Shown here piece by piece: positions 24,001-36,900 of a stretch of DNA of 64,000 nt. Below the pieces are notes generated by a model. That model made no database searches, was not told where the DNA came from, and saw only the letters and a list, made by a program, of their open reading frames with translations. The stretch is from Dromaius novaehollandiae. Lineage: Eukaryota; Chordata; Aves; Casuariiformes; Dromaiidae. How positions within the stretch are numbered: the stretch's first letter is position 1; each line of letters opens with the position of its first letter. The stretch covers positions 140,127,517 through 140,191,516 of the forward strand of contig NC_088099.1 in assembly GCF_036370855.1 (NCBI RefSeq). Direction: 5' to 3'. The translations under genes were made by a program, and so were the position numbers.

Positions 24001-26053
24001 CGGAAGCAGATATTGGTGTAGTTGATTCAGAGTGCTATTCTTTCTCTTCTTTTTGCTCATTAGGCTCTTCCTAAGTAAAAAAGGATGATTTTAGCCTACC
24101 AGGCAGGAGGTTCTTTTGGCTCTGTTTCATAACAACCACTAGGTTAAATAAACAGGTTTAATATAATATTTGATAAGGGGGCTGGGATCTAAAATTCCAG
24201 GTTCTGTTGCTATTAATTCACAGAAGCATTTTCTCCATAGCTTTACTACCTACAGATTCAGGACATTCCCAAACCAGGGTGACTGTCCAGCGTGTGCTCT
24301 GTTCTCATTTTGCAAAGACATAAGTAATAGCAAACTGCAAGACAATGCAGACTCAGGTTAAGTGAGTGCAAGTCACACACAGTTTTATTTTCAAAAATGG
24401 CACCTTCTCTGAGTCCCTCCATTCCTGGCATCTGGAGACAGCGTTACTGTAAGGCCTCTAAGGGAAGGGCACTGTAGAAATATAACTACGGGACCTGCCC
24501 CTGCAGCTTCAGCAGTGCCTTCTGAAAAATGTGCAATGCTGTCACCTACTATGAAGGTCAGGAGTGCCGATGACACTTAGCATCTTGCAGGAACTGACCT
24601 ATTGCTACCCATTAAAAATTTTTTGCTTTCCATTACCTTGGGGATAAGTTATGCCTGTGACTTACTAGTGCAGCTCTGAAGGAAAGCTCTTCTTCCTCTG
24701 CCTTTCTAATTACCTGAGCCTTGGAGCTCAGCTGGGTAGCCCCAATTTTTTGGATGATCCCCACTGCTAAACAGACTGAAGGGAAAGGGCAGCTTTCTAT
24801 CCGGTCACCCCATTCAGTGACCCCACTGGCTGCACAGGTGAAAGGAGGGAGACTGCCTACACCTCTTCAATAGGAAAAATAACGTATGTATCCTTAGATA
24901 AGGGTTGGAGAGGGTATCCTGTGAGGCATTCAGCCTTGGGTTAGAATGAATTCATGACACACTGTTCGCTGCCCAGATCTGCATCTCGTGACATTGCTGT
25001 AATTGTTAAAATTAAATTAAAATAAAAACAGAACAGAGGGTCAATGGACTGATGCAATATCCTATGCCACAGGGCTGGTCTCCTCACCAGCACCCATAGG
25101 AGAACTAGAGAGCCAGGAAAAAAAACCCAAAATGGTAGGGCAGTGATACAAGGTCAGTTCAGACACAAGAAGGAAAATTGAATAAAACTAACAAACAGAT
25201 GTAGTGGTTACTTCTTGGGAGATGTCCAAAGGTTTGCTTTTGAACTATACTGCAAATTAACTGCAAAGCTTGTTTTTTTCTTTTTCTTCTATTGAGGCTG
25301 TTAGAGAGATGTGGGTCAGAGACTGAAGAAATGTATGTAGGAAAGTAAGAGAGACAACTGAATGTAATCGGTCACAGAGTGCAAATGAAGATTTGTGCAA
25401 GCATTGCATGATAACCTAACAATAAGACTTAAAATCTCTTGGGTTTATAAAAAAATAATTCTGGTATTGGTGTATATTTAATTTGGTGGTATGTTTGCTG
25501 TGCTTTCCTATCAAAAAAGTGAAAACTCAAATGTTTCAGTAGCAAGAAGCCAAACAGTCTGCAGCCTGTATTTGTTCCTTCACAATTAAAATGCCTGAAA
25601 TTTTTTTCTTGAGTAAAAAGCCCCAAATCAAAATAGCGCAGCAACAGCCTGCTGTATCTTGAGGACTCTCTCCAGTTCAGGCAGATCACCTTTTCCTGCC
25701 AGACTTGTGAGATTTGATTTTCTCAAACCAACCTGCATGGCCTAACCATGGGGCTGTGGTCAGGTACCATTATTTTGTGCTGCTGCTTTGCACCGAAATT
25801 GAACTTGTTTCATCTGCCAGGTGGAAAGAAAGAACTTTAAATATACATTACCGTGTCTGCAGTGACTCAATAGGTGCATTTAGTGCTTAGCATTTTAAGT
25901 ATCTCCACAAGGAGTTTCATCCTGGGTACTTATCTGCCAGTGACCCAAATGGACTAGAGAGGAGGAATTTGGGTATGGGGGAGGTCAGGGGGTGGAAGTT
26001 ATAGCACTCATGTCAGGAGGTGGTCAGAAAGCTGTTGCTGTGCACTTTCCTGC
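24001..26053. other. Non-coding stretch, no gene recognised
   Basis: The first part (24000-24350) could hold further 5' CR1 sequence but I could not recognise it. The rest is unique-looking with no supportable frame. Confidence 0.45.
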
Positions 26054-26100
26054 TCCTCAGTGAACTGATTCACTTTGAATGGTTCATTTATTTATGTGAC
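26054..26100 (+). repeat. Unclassified dispersed repeat, copy D (partial)
   Basis: CTCAGTGAACTGATTCACTT followed by TGAATGGTTCATTTATTTAT matches the last third of copies A (27150-27300, minus) and B (49630-49793, plus), which read close to 'cagtgaactggttcacttt.aatggttcactaggctgtgac'. Only this part is preserved. It lies in the opposite orientation to copy A, about 1.1 kb away. The family is not one I recognise. Confidence 0.5.
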
Positions 26101-27149
26101 CATCTAGGGGGAAAAAGTCTTTAATTGCAGACTCCATAATGTGTTCTTCACATTAAATTCCAAAGTGCTGATTTCAGTTGATTCTGTTTAGAGGTCCATA
26201 TAGTTTTGATGGTGAGCTGTGCTCATTCTTTAACTCCTCTGGTTTTGGTGTCATTGTATTCTTTCAAACAACATAAATCACCTTTGGAAAGCAGCTAAAT
26301 ATTATTAAACCCTTTGTGCAGAGGAAAATGTATTTATAAATTTTTAAAAAACTCTCATAAATTTGCCCCAGTACAAACAATGTAGGGATACAATATAACT
26401 AAATTTAGGAGTAAGAAGCAAGTTCCACATCTTGGAGGAGAGATCACTTTCTTAAACCCACATGTTCTTGGGGGAAGAGCCATATTTAGGCAAAGGGAGA
26501 TATATTTCCTTCTCTTTTCCTGAGCCAACCTTGGATGCAGAGCTTGAGACTTATTTCTCAGAGGCAGTCTGTGATCCGTGCTTTGAAATTCTTCCCATGA
26601 AGTCTTGAATATCTAGGAACTGTGCACTACTTTGTTTCCTCTTCTCAACCTCCGGCAAATTGTTTTTTGGGCCCCCAAAGACACTATCTTTACATGTCAT
26701 TCCTTTGCTCTTGTAGTTGTTCTTACAACAACCTGGAACAACTGTGCAGTAAGGCCATGAAAATGCTTTTTCTTTTGCTGCAGTCAGAGGTCAGTTTCCA
26801 GGAGAACGCAGAGAGATCTTCATGAGGGCTGAAACGCAAAGATCGGTCTTGGAAGGTCAGATTTTCCAAATGTTAAGAGATTCGTTCTTTAGGAAACAAA
26901 ATCCTGCAAAGGATTGTTCTGACAGAAGGGTGTTTATTAACAAGCGGACTTGCTCACATCTCTTTTCCAGAAAGCCCAATGTCATGTATGACACATAACC
27001 CATCTTCTAGGTTATGAACTACATTTAACCCACTTTCAGAGGTGCTAACTCAAGGACAAGAGAGAAAAAAAAAAAACAGAGGGGTGATTTTGTCATGCAG
27101 CTCAAGATTTTAAAAGCATAATAACTGTACTTTTTAGATAGTCAGAATG
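26101..27149. other. Non-coding stretch, no gene recognised
   Basis: AT-rich unique sequence, with a block around 26260-26400 of possible conserved non-coding texture. Frames are short. Confidence 0.5.
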
Positions 27150-27300
27150 TAGTGAACCATTGAAAGTGACCCAGTTCATTGAGCTGAGCTGAACAGATGG
27201 AATTCCACCCTCGCCATGCTTGGGCGACTCCTTTAACAATACAAAGTCCTCTTTCAAAATCCTCTCCACCGAGCTCCTTATCTCATGCACGTAACATTTG
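27150..27300 (-). repeat. Unclassified dispersed repeat, copy A
   Basis: On the minus strand this aligns by eye over about 140 bp with 49630-49793 on the plus strand. Shared words include GAGGACTTTGTATTGTT (A) against GAAGACTTTGCATTGTT (B), AAGCATGGCGAGGGTGGAAT against AAGCATGGGGAGGGTGGAAT, and TTCCATCTGTTCA in both. Both then end in a TTCACTTT.AATGGTTCACTA-type tail. Identity looks near 80%. The shared sequence is open in one frame in both copies (KEDF.L..ES.KHGEGGIPSV), but indels and the other copies argue against a conserved protein. It matches no family I know; an LTR or MITE fragment is possible. Confidence 0.7.
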
Positions 27301-27432
27301 GGGATGTTCTGGTCAGTTCTCAGTTCCGCTCACCACATTTGGGGGCAGAGTAGGTGACAGACTCTGAGCATTGGGCTATTGCTTGGGGTTTTTGTTCTGG
27401 GCTTTTAATACTTCTGCTGTTTTGTTCCAGAC

Positions 27433-27456
27433 AAAAAAAAAAAAAAAAAAAAAAAA
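27433..27456. repeat. A24 homopolymer run
   Basis: Twenty-four consecutive A residues. No processed pseudogene or SINE body was recognised upstream, so this is listed as a simple repeat only. Confidence 0.95.
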
Positions 27457-27479
27457 CCACCAGTATGGTCTTTATTTAA

Positions 27480-28330
27480 TGGAAAATGTCTCACCAGACT
27501 GTAGGCCCTGAAATACAATGGTTATTTTTCTTCATTCATTTTACTTGCCTACCACCAAATGTCAACAAAACATATTCACTGTATGTTTGTCATTTCCAGC
27601 TAGCCCCCTCCTTTTCACAGGATAAACAAATGATAGACACAACTCCATATTTTTGTTAAACTTTTTATTAGCTTTTTCTCTAGGATATTGATCAGTTTCT
27701 GAAGAAGTCTGTTTTTCATTTAAAGACTATCAAAGAAAAAACATGGCATTGCCAAAATAAAACACTTCTTTTCAAAGTATCTTTATGAGAATTTTTGATG
27801 TTTTAAATAATATTCTTATATGTTAACCCAAATTTGTGAGCAGTTTGGATTTCCCCAGCAAAAACAAAGCTCATTGAATTTAATATTTTTCTTCCCCCAT
27901 CTCAAGTTGCTCTAACTAAAATTTCCATAAATGTCTCTAGGGTCAAAGCATAGTGAGAGGGAGGGGGTTATTTTAATAAGTTTAAAGTTTATTTAATGAA
28001 AACTAGCTCTTAACTCAGCCTTTCAATTTGATTTGACCTTAGTGAACAAATTTTATCCAAATGCATGGATAGAATGCTTTACTTGGTTTCAGAGGCACTA
28101 TTTAATTTACGTGTTTTCCAAATTTAATTGATTTTTTTAATTTGCTTTAAAAATTTCCTTCATAGATGCAAACTTACAGAAAATACAGGAAAGGGAACAT
28201 AAAATGAAATTAAAGAGGTGCAAACAGTGTTTCTTGTTTTTATTGTTACTGTTTTCTAGATTTACTAGTAAATCTGAAACATTTTTCTTTATTTTTCTAT
28301 CTAATCAGCAAAAAGACCTCATTTTTTTCT
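27480..28330. promoter_or_regulatory. AT-rich unique block, candidate conserved element
   Basis: About 850 bp of AT-rich, non-repetitive sequence. It has many TTTAAT/ATTAA homeodomain-like words, a CCAAATGCATGGATAGAATG stretch near 28057, and no open frame. The texture resembles vertebrate conserved non-coding elements. No conservation data are available to me, so confidence is low. Confidence 0.2.
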
Positions 28331-29464
28331 CACAGCCCTAACTTAGACACCTGAGACAACGGTGAAAAGAGAACATATATTATTCCCTTTCTCTTTTCTG
28401 TCAATGTACATGAAATTACTTTCTAGCAACCAGGGTAATCTGGATACCCAAACGATACTCACCATATAGAAGTTAAAAATACAGATGCCTTACATCTAAG
28501 AATAGTTGTTCACACCTGTGTAAAGAGCACATAAATTGCCACAAAATTAAAACGAGAGGGAGTGTTAAATCAGAGATCCAGATTCTTTTATGAGAAGCTA
28601 TAACAAAGGTCAAAAAAATCACTCATCTGAACCATTATATCAGTTTCCAGATCTAAAGGTTTCAAAGGGATAGTTATTTGGAGTTCCTCATCTGCTCTGT
28701 CAACTTGCCCCATAAAACCATACAAAAACAGTGGTAGCTTATCCAAAGGTAGCAACCACAGCAAAACAAAACCCTTGTTACCTTTGACCTGAGCAAGTGA
28801 ACTCAATTATGATGGTGCCAAAATTATCTTCCTCAACTGTCAGTTTAGCTGTCATCCTGGAGTCTTGTCCTAACCCTTGCATGGCTTACTCTGCTCCCAG
28901 GTTTGGTGGATGCCCTCAGCCCAGCGCCTCTGAGGATCCCAGCCGGCCCTGGGGCTGATGGACAAAAACCACTGGGCACCACCTGGGAGCTGGCTGTTAC
29001 AGCAGTGAAATGAGGGGGAAGATAAAGTAATTATGGGGATAGTAAGAATAAATATGGTCAGAAAGCTGCCATCACTCCCTATGTGGGGAGAGCAGAGAAA
29101 AATCAGGGCTGGAAGGCTTTGGGTAGGGTATTGATTTGCTGAATCAAGCTGAAACTGGCAGACAGAGACCTCCTCTTGGGGCTGTACGAGTGCAAGTTCT
29201 GCTAATAGCAACCTGTCTGGGGTGCTGGCACTCATGGGCTGGAGAGGAGATGCGAGCTGGGTGAGGCAGGCTTCAAGCTAAGTGCAGGAAGATATGCATG
29301 GAAACACTGTAGGGCTTTAATCTTCCTGCATGCCCGAATAGCTTAGAAAACTGGCTCTATTTCAGGTTCATTTTGAAATGCCCTTAGCAAGCTCTTCACT
29401 TCTCCTAGCTAAAAAAGTTTTAGGATCCCAGTGTTTCATTTCTCCTGTAGTAAACTAAGAGCTT
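28331..29464. other. Non-coding stretch, no gene recognised
   Basis: A GC-richer part at 28880-29260 gives a 121-codon frame on the minus strand with no recognisable domain. No repeat family was recognised. Confidence 0.5.
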
Positions 29465-29970
29465 ATTGCTTAAATATGACTTGGGAAGAGAGGGACCTGG
29501 GTGTTCCAGTACATCAAAGGATGACTATGGAAAACCAACATGCTGAAACTATGCAACTTAGAATATATCAGGTCAGGTAGCTGTGGCACAGATACAGAAA
29601 CATTCATACCTCTGTGCAAGGCAAGGGCAAAGCATTTTCTGAAATAACGAGCCATTGCAGCTGATTAAACTCCAGAAAGAGGAACTTGGAGTGGCCAGGT
29701 ACCATAAAGGGTTTGGGAGCCTCGTCAGGGGGCTGAAAATCTTTTTGTATGGGAGAATATCAGAAGATATTCTTTTGTGTATAAAACAGTCTCTCAGGAG
29801 ATATGATTCCTCCATGTCTGGGTATCCAGAAGGCAAGAAAAAAGATAAACCCAGGGATGGAAAACAACTGTCTAACCTAAAGACAATGTGTGTAAAGCAT
29901 ATACGGGTACAAGCTGGTAAGGATGGTTCCTGTCCAATTATAAGATGGTTATGAACCATCGAAGAAAGCT
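29465..29970 (+). mobile_element. CR1 LINE 3' region, old copy
   Basis: The segment follows a CR1-type 3' region in order. It has TTGGGAAGAGAGGGACCTGG near 29481, then a stretch near 29665 like 'ctccagaaagaggaac...gtaccataaagggtttggga'. Next come CTCGTCAGGGGGCTGAAAAT, CAGGAGATATGATTCCTCCA, CAGGGATGGAAAACAACTGT, CTAACCTAAAGACAATGTGT, GGGTACAAGCTGGTAAGGAT and ATAAGATGGTTATGAACCAT. These match a recalled sauropsid CR1 subfamily distinct from the younger copy at 18.7 kb. It is much decayed, and the long antisense frame across it (29573-30046) has no meaning as a gene. Confidence 0.7.
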
Positions 29971-31120
29971 CACTGCCTTCCTGTACAACCAGCACAAGGA
30001 AGGCTAAGCAGAGCTTGGCAGGTTGACCTGAGGTGGCTCCACACAAAGACGGCCTCCCTGATCCAGGAAACTTTCCACTCCAGCCCTTGAATAAAGAAGT
30101 CCACAGTCCCAGCTAGTGCTTGGTATTTCTCCCGGTGGAGAGGTCTAGAAAAGAGCTGATACAGAGCTAAAATCTTCCCTCTTTTCCAAATCAGCGTGAT
30201 GGCCCATGACAGAGGCAATGCAGACAAGGTTTTGTCACTACCTTTGCTATAGGTGCTCTGCAGATGAAGGACTGTTACTCAAAGCTACTACACCAGCACT
30301 GTATATTCACTGACATTTTTTAAGGCCTGTAAAGTCTGACTACATGATGATGGGCGACAGCAGAGATACCTGTAATCTAATTAAACCCGGTGTGAATAGC
30401 AATTGCTAATAACCTTAACAAAGTCCTTGGCATGTAGGCAAGTTCCTAGGTTCCTGGAGAAGCTTTAGTCAACTTGCAAAAGTCTCTGCTTCTCCTGTCC
30501 CACTTCTCTTAGTGTGTGTAATAGCTGGGTGAAAGTTAGCTCTGCTGTGTGCAGATGCCTGCAGTCACAGCTGTGACTGCGCTGTTCGCAGAGCCTCGGT
30601 CAGCAGCCCTTCCTAGAGCAAGCACTCAGTGCTGAGTCACGAGCACATCTGCTCTTTTTGGGGGGATGGCAGAGGTACCTGCTGTATTACCTCCTGGCTG
30701 AACCAAAAAGGGAAATTAAACACAACGAGCTTATTGATCATCCAGAATAGTAACTCACAGGAGAGGAATTCTCCCCTGGTAGCTGGCAGCTCTGACTATA
30801 ACACACTGGAGGATGCTCCAGTGGCTAGGCTGGGTTTATCCATCCCCTGAACCTACAGAGCATCTCCTGTTTGGGGCTGTCAGGGATTTATAAGCACTAG
30901 GAAGCCGCACCGTAACCATGTGGCAGGTCACAGCTGTGTCACTGTGCACTGCTCCATGGCAGAGCTGGGGGTAAAGCAGCCAGGCAGGACGTTCGGAGCT
31001 GGGAAGGCTGGGGGAGCTGCCTGACTACCACCTCTCAGCCCCAGTCTCTGTCCTCTCTGACCCAGGACATGGGATAACCGGCCACAACGCAGCTACGCTG
31101 CTCCATGCAGTCACTGAACA
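29971..31120. other. Non-coding stretch, no gene recognised
   Basis: Unique-looking sequence rising in GC toward its right end. No gene or repeat family was recognised. Confidence 0.5.
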
Positions 31121-31380
31121 AGCATGTCCTTGAAGCGGGCACCCTGCAGTCCGGGCGACAGGCGCCATCTGCCCCTGGCAGTCGGCGAGGACGAGGGTTT
31201 GACTTCCTGGCTCATAACCCTTCAGGTGGGCTTTCCTAGCTGGAAAGGGCCTTCCTAGCTTTCCTCCCAGTAGGGAAGGCATTGCACGCGGCCCCTGCCA
31301 GCGGCTGCCCTGCTCAAATGGGCGGCGAGGTGCTGCGTTAGCACCGGCCCTTCAGAGGGGGCCGCATGGGCAGGCAGCCC
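31121..31380. other. Local CpG-rich patch
   Basis: By eye about fifteen CpGs occur in 260 bp, concentrated at 31146-31195 and 31285-31370, against a background in which CpG is rare. It is too small and too weak for a firm CpG-island call. A regulatory element, an alternative promoter or a region of biased gene conversion would all fit. No exon was recognised nearby. Confidence 0.4.
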
Positions 31381-34300
31381 ATCCCTTTCCAGAGCACCTG
31401 CCCCCCTTGGCAATTCTGCAGATTCTCTTCCAGAGGCAAATAATCATCAGTAAGCTGCTGCCCCAGCCACAACGGCATCTCCTTAACCGATAAGGAGCTG
31501 CAAAAAGCAAGCACCTCCTTTGATCCAGGGGAAAGCTGGACAGGGAGAAACCGTCCCCAGTATATTAATGCCTGACATGAGCCTAGTAAGTGTTATAATT
31601 AGGTGGCATTAATTAGTGCTGGAAGAGACTCATTTTTTATACCAAGCCTTTGGTTAAAAGATAAGAGCAGAATACCTTTCTTGAAAAAAATTCCATGTAT
31701 ATTTTCTTGTTTTACTAGTAGGGATTTTTAATCAGTTGAATGAACTTGTATGTACTAGTTAACTTTGCTGGAGTTTAGTGGTTGTATTTAAAGCAGATTT
31801 TATCCTAGAATGATATTAATTTGATAGGATCCCTGATCTGTAAAACCATTGGTTATCTTGGTCTCTCCTGATAAGAAAAAAAAAGTGCCGAGGGTTTCCA
31901 GTTGGTGAGCACATTTGGGCAGAATCTTTCACACGTCACAAATTGCAGATGGGAGGCAGTGATCTCGAACATGCAGTCACATTGCGTGACCATCTGACAC
32001 CTTCCATTTAGAAAAATAATACTTTCCTCACAGCATACGCTCCCTGCTGCAACCAGCACCAAAAATTATGCCTGGGAGAGCTGTTCCTCCTAGACTAAGG
32101 TCTTAAATATTTCTTAGGCTGCTTTTAAAAGATTCATGCAGCAGCACCACCTCACTCACATCCTGCTAAACCACAGAAAATACTGAAATTCTTCCCCAGA
32201 CAGTGTTAATCACAAAATAGCTGAAAAGAACAAAAGGGAGAAAAAGACAGCAGGAAAATTATATACTCACACTAGTAAGGTGAACAATGGAAGGTTCTTG
32301 CAGCATGTGTAATTCAGACATGTCCACGTTAAACACTGAATGGAGTTATTTCCTATTGCTACCAGTTTCTCAGCTGTAGAGAATCCTACAGCCGTGGGGA
32401 AGTTCAGCACCCTGGTTTGTGCATAATTCCTTCTGACAATGTTGTGCACTAATGCTCACTCATTTAAAATAATAATGACAATTTCAGGGGCTCCTTTGCT
32501 TTATATTCAGGTGTTGGTAGTGATAAAAAAAATTTTTAGTGTTTATGTGCAGAGTCATGTGAATTTAAAGACTGGCATCACACACTAACCTATTGTGTCC
32601 TGTTTGTTATTATGTCCCAGTAGATATCAAGAATAAAAATTAATTGCCACACATACTTTCTACTCTAATTAGAAGACTGGTTTGGCACCCATTTTTTAAC
32701 ACATAATGTTATCAGCACCAGGATGGTGTGGACTGAAATAGGAGGCAGCTCCTGCTGTCCTACCTGGCCTTACCAAGTGTAGCTATCTTAAAGATGGGGC
32801 CATGTTTTCCCATTTGTCTGCTGAGCAGATGTGCCCCAGCAGCCAAGCCAGCCAAGCACTTCATTTCTGTGGAGCGCAGTCGCTATTTCAGGTCCGCAAC
32901 GACCCGGGAGCTTTGCTGCGGCAAGTGCGGTACCCCAGGGCTGGAAAATCCCATTCCAGTTGAGGCTGAATATCATTCTGGTGCTTTCTTTTGGATAACA
33001 GTAGTACAGGCTGATGCCACATTTAGTAAACCTTGGTAGTTTGTGAAAGGTCTGATACAACCACACAGGACATTAGATAAACATATATACCTATATATCT
33101 GTATCTACATTCAGTCTCTGTGCATCTGACTGTCATGAATTTCAGTGAAGAGGTGCCTGTGTAGCTGCTAAAATGTGGGCATCTTCCTAGAGTGGGGCAT
33201 TAGTTGACTGTCATGTTGGTGAAATTTGCCAAACTGAAACCAGTGCCAGGGCGAGCATCTCTACCTCCTCTAGACAGGAATAAGCCTGCTGCCGTGGGTG
33301 GGGTGTGAGCCCAGCCTGAAAGGCTAAGTCAGGCCCAAGGCACTTCTAACCTCCTAGGAAAGACTCCATCAGCCTCTGGGAGTTTTAACGATAGTTTTGT
33401 CTTGCAGCAGATTTCACAGCCCTTCAATAGCGCAGCCCCTGAACTGGCTGTCCCGCCTGTTTGAAAGCAGATCTTGTCCCTGCCGATGGGGAGCTCTCAT
33501 CTCACGCTCTCCTGCCCAGGCCTCCATAGACCTCCTTCCTCCTGGCGGCACCATCTCCCATGGGGGCCTGCCTGTTAAGCAGATGTAATGCTGTAGCTGT
33601 ATGAAGACTTTGTGCTGCTTTCACAAGATACGTGTGATTTCTGGGCACAGTGCTACCCCCTTTCCTCCCTGCCAGATGGTCGCACAGGGCAGTGAGCAGG
33701 GTGAGTGAAGCACATGCCTGGGAGAAGTCCCTCCCTGGCAAGAGTGGTGTGTGCCGTGCTTCTGGTGCTGAGGCTATGCAGTGTACAGGTGGCATGTCTG
33801 CACCAGGACCTACGGACTAGAGACATCCCATGCACTGAAGCTGGGAGGAGAGAGAAACGCTGGCTCAGGGCAGACACAGCCAAAATTAAGACAGAATGAG
33901 CCTTCCTTCCCCCTCCCCGTTGTGCCCCTTGCGGGAAGGGGCATGAGGAGACTCAGAGTGTGAAATGAATCTCCTCTGTGGCTGAGGGTGGCCTATATTG
34001 TTTTGGGGCAGATTGTTGGAGAGCTGAACCTCCAACTTTGCCCCCTTGAAAAGCTTAAAGCTGCAACCTGCTGCTTATATCACATTCTTGTGCTTGTCAG
34101 TGGTCATCTCTGTGTCTGGATCAGTAAAACTAAGCCAGCTAGTGAACTTGTCTTGTTATCTCCTTGCCACAAACTTGCATGCGTTACCTATTCTTGGATA
34201 CTTATAGTATTTATGCTTTTGCTAACCAGAAAATTAGCTCAGGCATAGCAGAGCTCAGAACACAAACCCATCTCTTGGCATTAACTTAGCCTGGGCTGGA

Positions 34301-36900
34301 TGTCATTTTACAGTAGTTGCACAAAAAGAGTAACTAGCAACAGCACTTGCAAATCACACATTATATTGTATTGGTTTAGCTCATATTGTTTGCTCTAAAT
34401 TTATATTGTGCCTTAAATACCAGCCATTAAAATTATTAGGGCAAGTTTTGCCCTCAGTTTACAGCCCCTCTCCCCAGCAGCTCATAAGAGCAGCTTATTG
34501 TCTTGGTCTCTCTTTAGTTGTGCAGTAGAAGTCACAGAGAGTATCCAAACGGCTGTGACACAGCCCAGAGCTGTTTCACTTCCAGACAAGATTTGCACTT
34601 AGAAATCCAGGTACAGAAGCAAGCAAAGTGCATTAGAAAGGCACATTTCATTTACTCAGCCTGATCCACACCCTGAATCCATGACATCTCTATGGGTGGA
34701 GTGATGCAAAGGGGACTAGGAATTAAAAAGGCTCACCTCGTCTTTGGCAATAGATTATTACGAGTTCTCGTCTAAGCCTAAGGAAGACCATCCATTTTTC
34801 TAGGAGACTATTTTATTAATGCATTCTTTTTGACCGTTATTATCCTCTCTCATGTGCTGCTTTGCATTTTGCTAGTATGTCCTCACATGTAAAACATAGC
34901 TTTTAAATAGCTTCAGTCTTGCATACCGAACTTTCTGTGGATTTCTTAGTGTGTGAAAACAAGATTTGTGGCAGAGAAGCTAATGCAGTCCTAAGCACAA
35001 AGATGCCAGAGACTCTTCTCTAGGGCCCTTAAACAGGTGAATATGATCTTATTCTGACTTGTGACAAATCCCGGTGGTGAAATGTCAGAAGTGTTTACAC
35101 AGAAGCCTCTAGCTATCATGGACACTGCAAAATTAACCTTTCCATCACCACTGCTGGGACAACAATACAGCTGCCGTGTTTTTCCAAAAAGGAGACAAAA
35201 CAAATAATGTGAAGATCAGGCAGACAGAGGAGAAGGAAACGGGAGCGGACGTATTGCCAAACACAGACCTGGAGAGCAGAGCCCCTACGAAGCTGACCAC
35301 ACTTTGCAAGGTGTGACAAACTGAACAAGACATGAGTTATTTGAGGGTCATACTGGGCAGCTGTCCAGACATGCCTGCTCATGGTGATCTGCAGACATGA
35401 GGAGAGATGCAGCTCCTCTCAAGAGGCATGCAATGGCAGATGGAGGTGGAAAAGACGCTAACATGATCCTCTCCTTAAAGGTCAAGACAACTATAGCATA
35501 CATTGTATCACTACTGATGACTGAAAAAGTCCATGAAAGACTCAATCTCTGAAAGAGCAGGGAGTGGGTGGCTTGTTCTGAGAGAGCCTGGCACGTGGGA
35601 AGTTGCAAGAAGACATGAGGGGTGGAAAAGCGCTAGCACTTCCCCAGGAAGAAGCATGGCAAAAAGGCATAGGAGAAAACGGGATCTGGAGATTCAGTCG
35701 TAAGAGAACCAGTACAGGTGTCTCAGTGAGGAGAGCTGAACGTGTCTCTGCAGGGGGAATACAGCAGATTACAGCTACAACAGTTTTCTACACAAGGTTA
35801 AGACAACAGAGGGAGGGAGGAGGGTGAAAAAGATTTTTTTTGCTGAGACATGATATAGATGAGAATTTTTTGTAATCTCAACAGCAGAAAAAAACAAGAG
35901 GAAAGAACTGGATTTTAGGAGTGTCAGAGAGGGGGAAAGAGGGCAACTTGTCACTGCCTGGGCCTGGGAGAGGAGAGAGATGACATCACAGATTTATATG
36001 ATGGGGAATTACAAGAAGATGGCAGCAACCCAGGCACACTGTTGAAAAACTCCTCTGTTGCCTCATGCCTTCTGCTGGAGATGGAGATGGAGCTCTGGCA
36101 ATAGCTTTGGCTGGAAACCGTGCTGGAAAACCACAAAGCTTTTCGCTCTTTGCAGCAAGAGTAGTTTGCGAACTGTGTCACCCTCAGGTCAGGAGATACT
36201 GGGAGCAGAGGAAGGCATGTACAAAAGGCAAACTTTGGGAGGCAGAAGGCTCTGTCTGCACCTGACATTGTGTTGTTATTAACCAGAATAGCTATAAAGC
36301 CAAATTCTAGGAACAGGCCAGCTTTGAGCTTATGTGTCAGTATATGTATACACTTATAGGCTTTGTTGCTTTTTTGTAGGCTTTGTCTGGAGCAAAGGAG
36401 AGGGCTAGTGGTGCCAGGAAGCTGTAGTGTTCCCTGCACTGCTAAGGGAACAAAGTATTAACCAGGAAAAAACGGCTAGAAAGTCAGAGTTATTATTCTG
36501 TGTCTTTCAGAGGCTTCATTACAATATCAGCATCTTGCTTCTTCCAGATGTGCTGAGCAATTCTGGTTCCTGTGAAAGTTCAAGGCAGGAGCAGACATTT
36601 AGATGCTTTGAAAATTATGAAATATCATATTCTCATGTGAGCTCGGTCCTTAAATACCATATGGACATAACTGCCCTATGCTTCTTGACTCTGAAAATCA
36701 ATGAAATATAACTATCATAGGCAGTTTAGACACAGCCTCTTTGTCTCAGCTCATGCTTTGGCAAAATTCAGGTACCCTGTTCACATAGTGGGTATGATAG
36801 GGCATAAAGCTGTCATACCTGATGCAAGAGGCATTGAAAAACTAAAAAATAGTGAGAAAAAAGAAAAATGGCAGGGGGAGGTCCTGACGAAAAAGTGTGT
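31381..36900. other. Non-coding stretch, no gene recognised
   Basis: Five and a half kilobases with alternating AT-rich and GC-richer patches. Frames reach 162 codons (35951-36439, minus) but carry no recognisable domains and overlap frames on the other strand. I identified no transposon. Confidence 0.5.

Noticed and set aside
29573..30046. 157-codon open frame on the minus strand
   Set aside because: It is mostly antisense to the old CR1 copy at 29465-29970, so it is a shadow of a retrotransposon.
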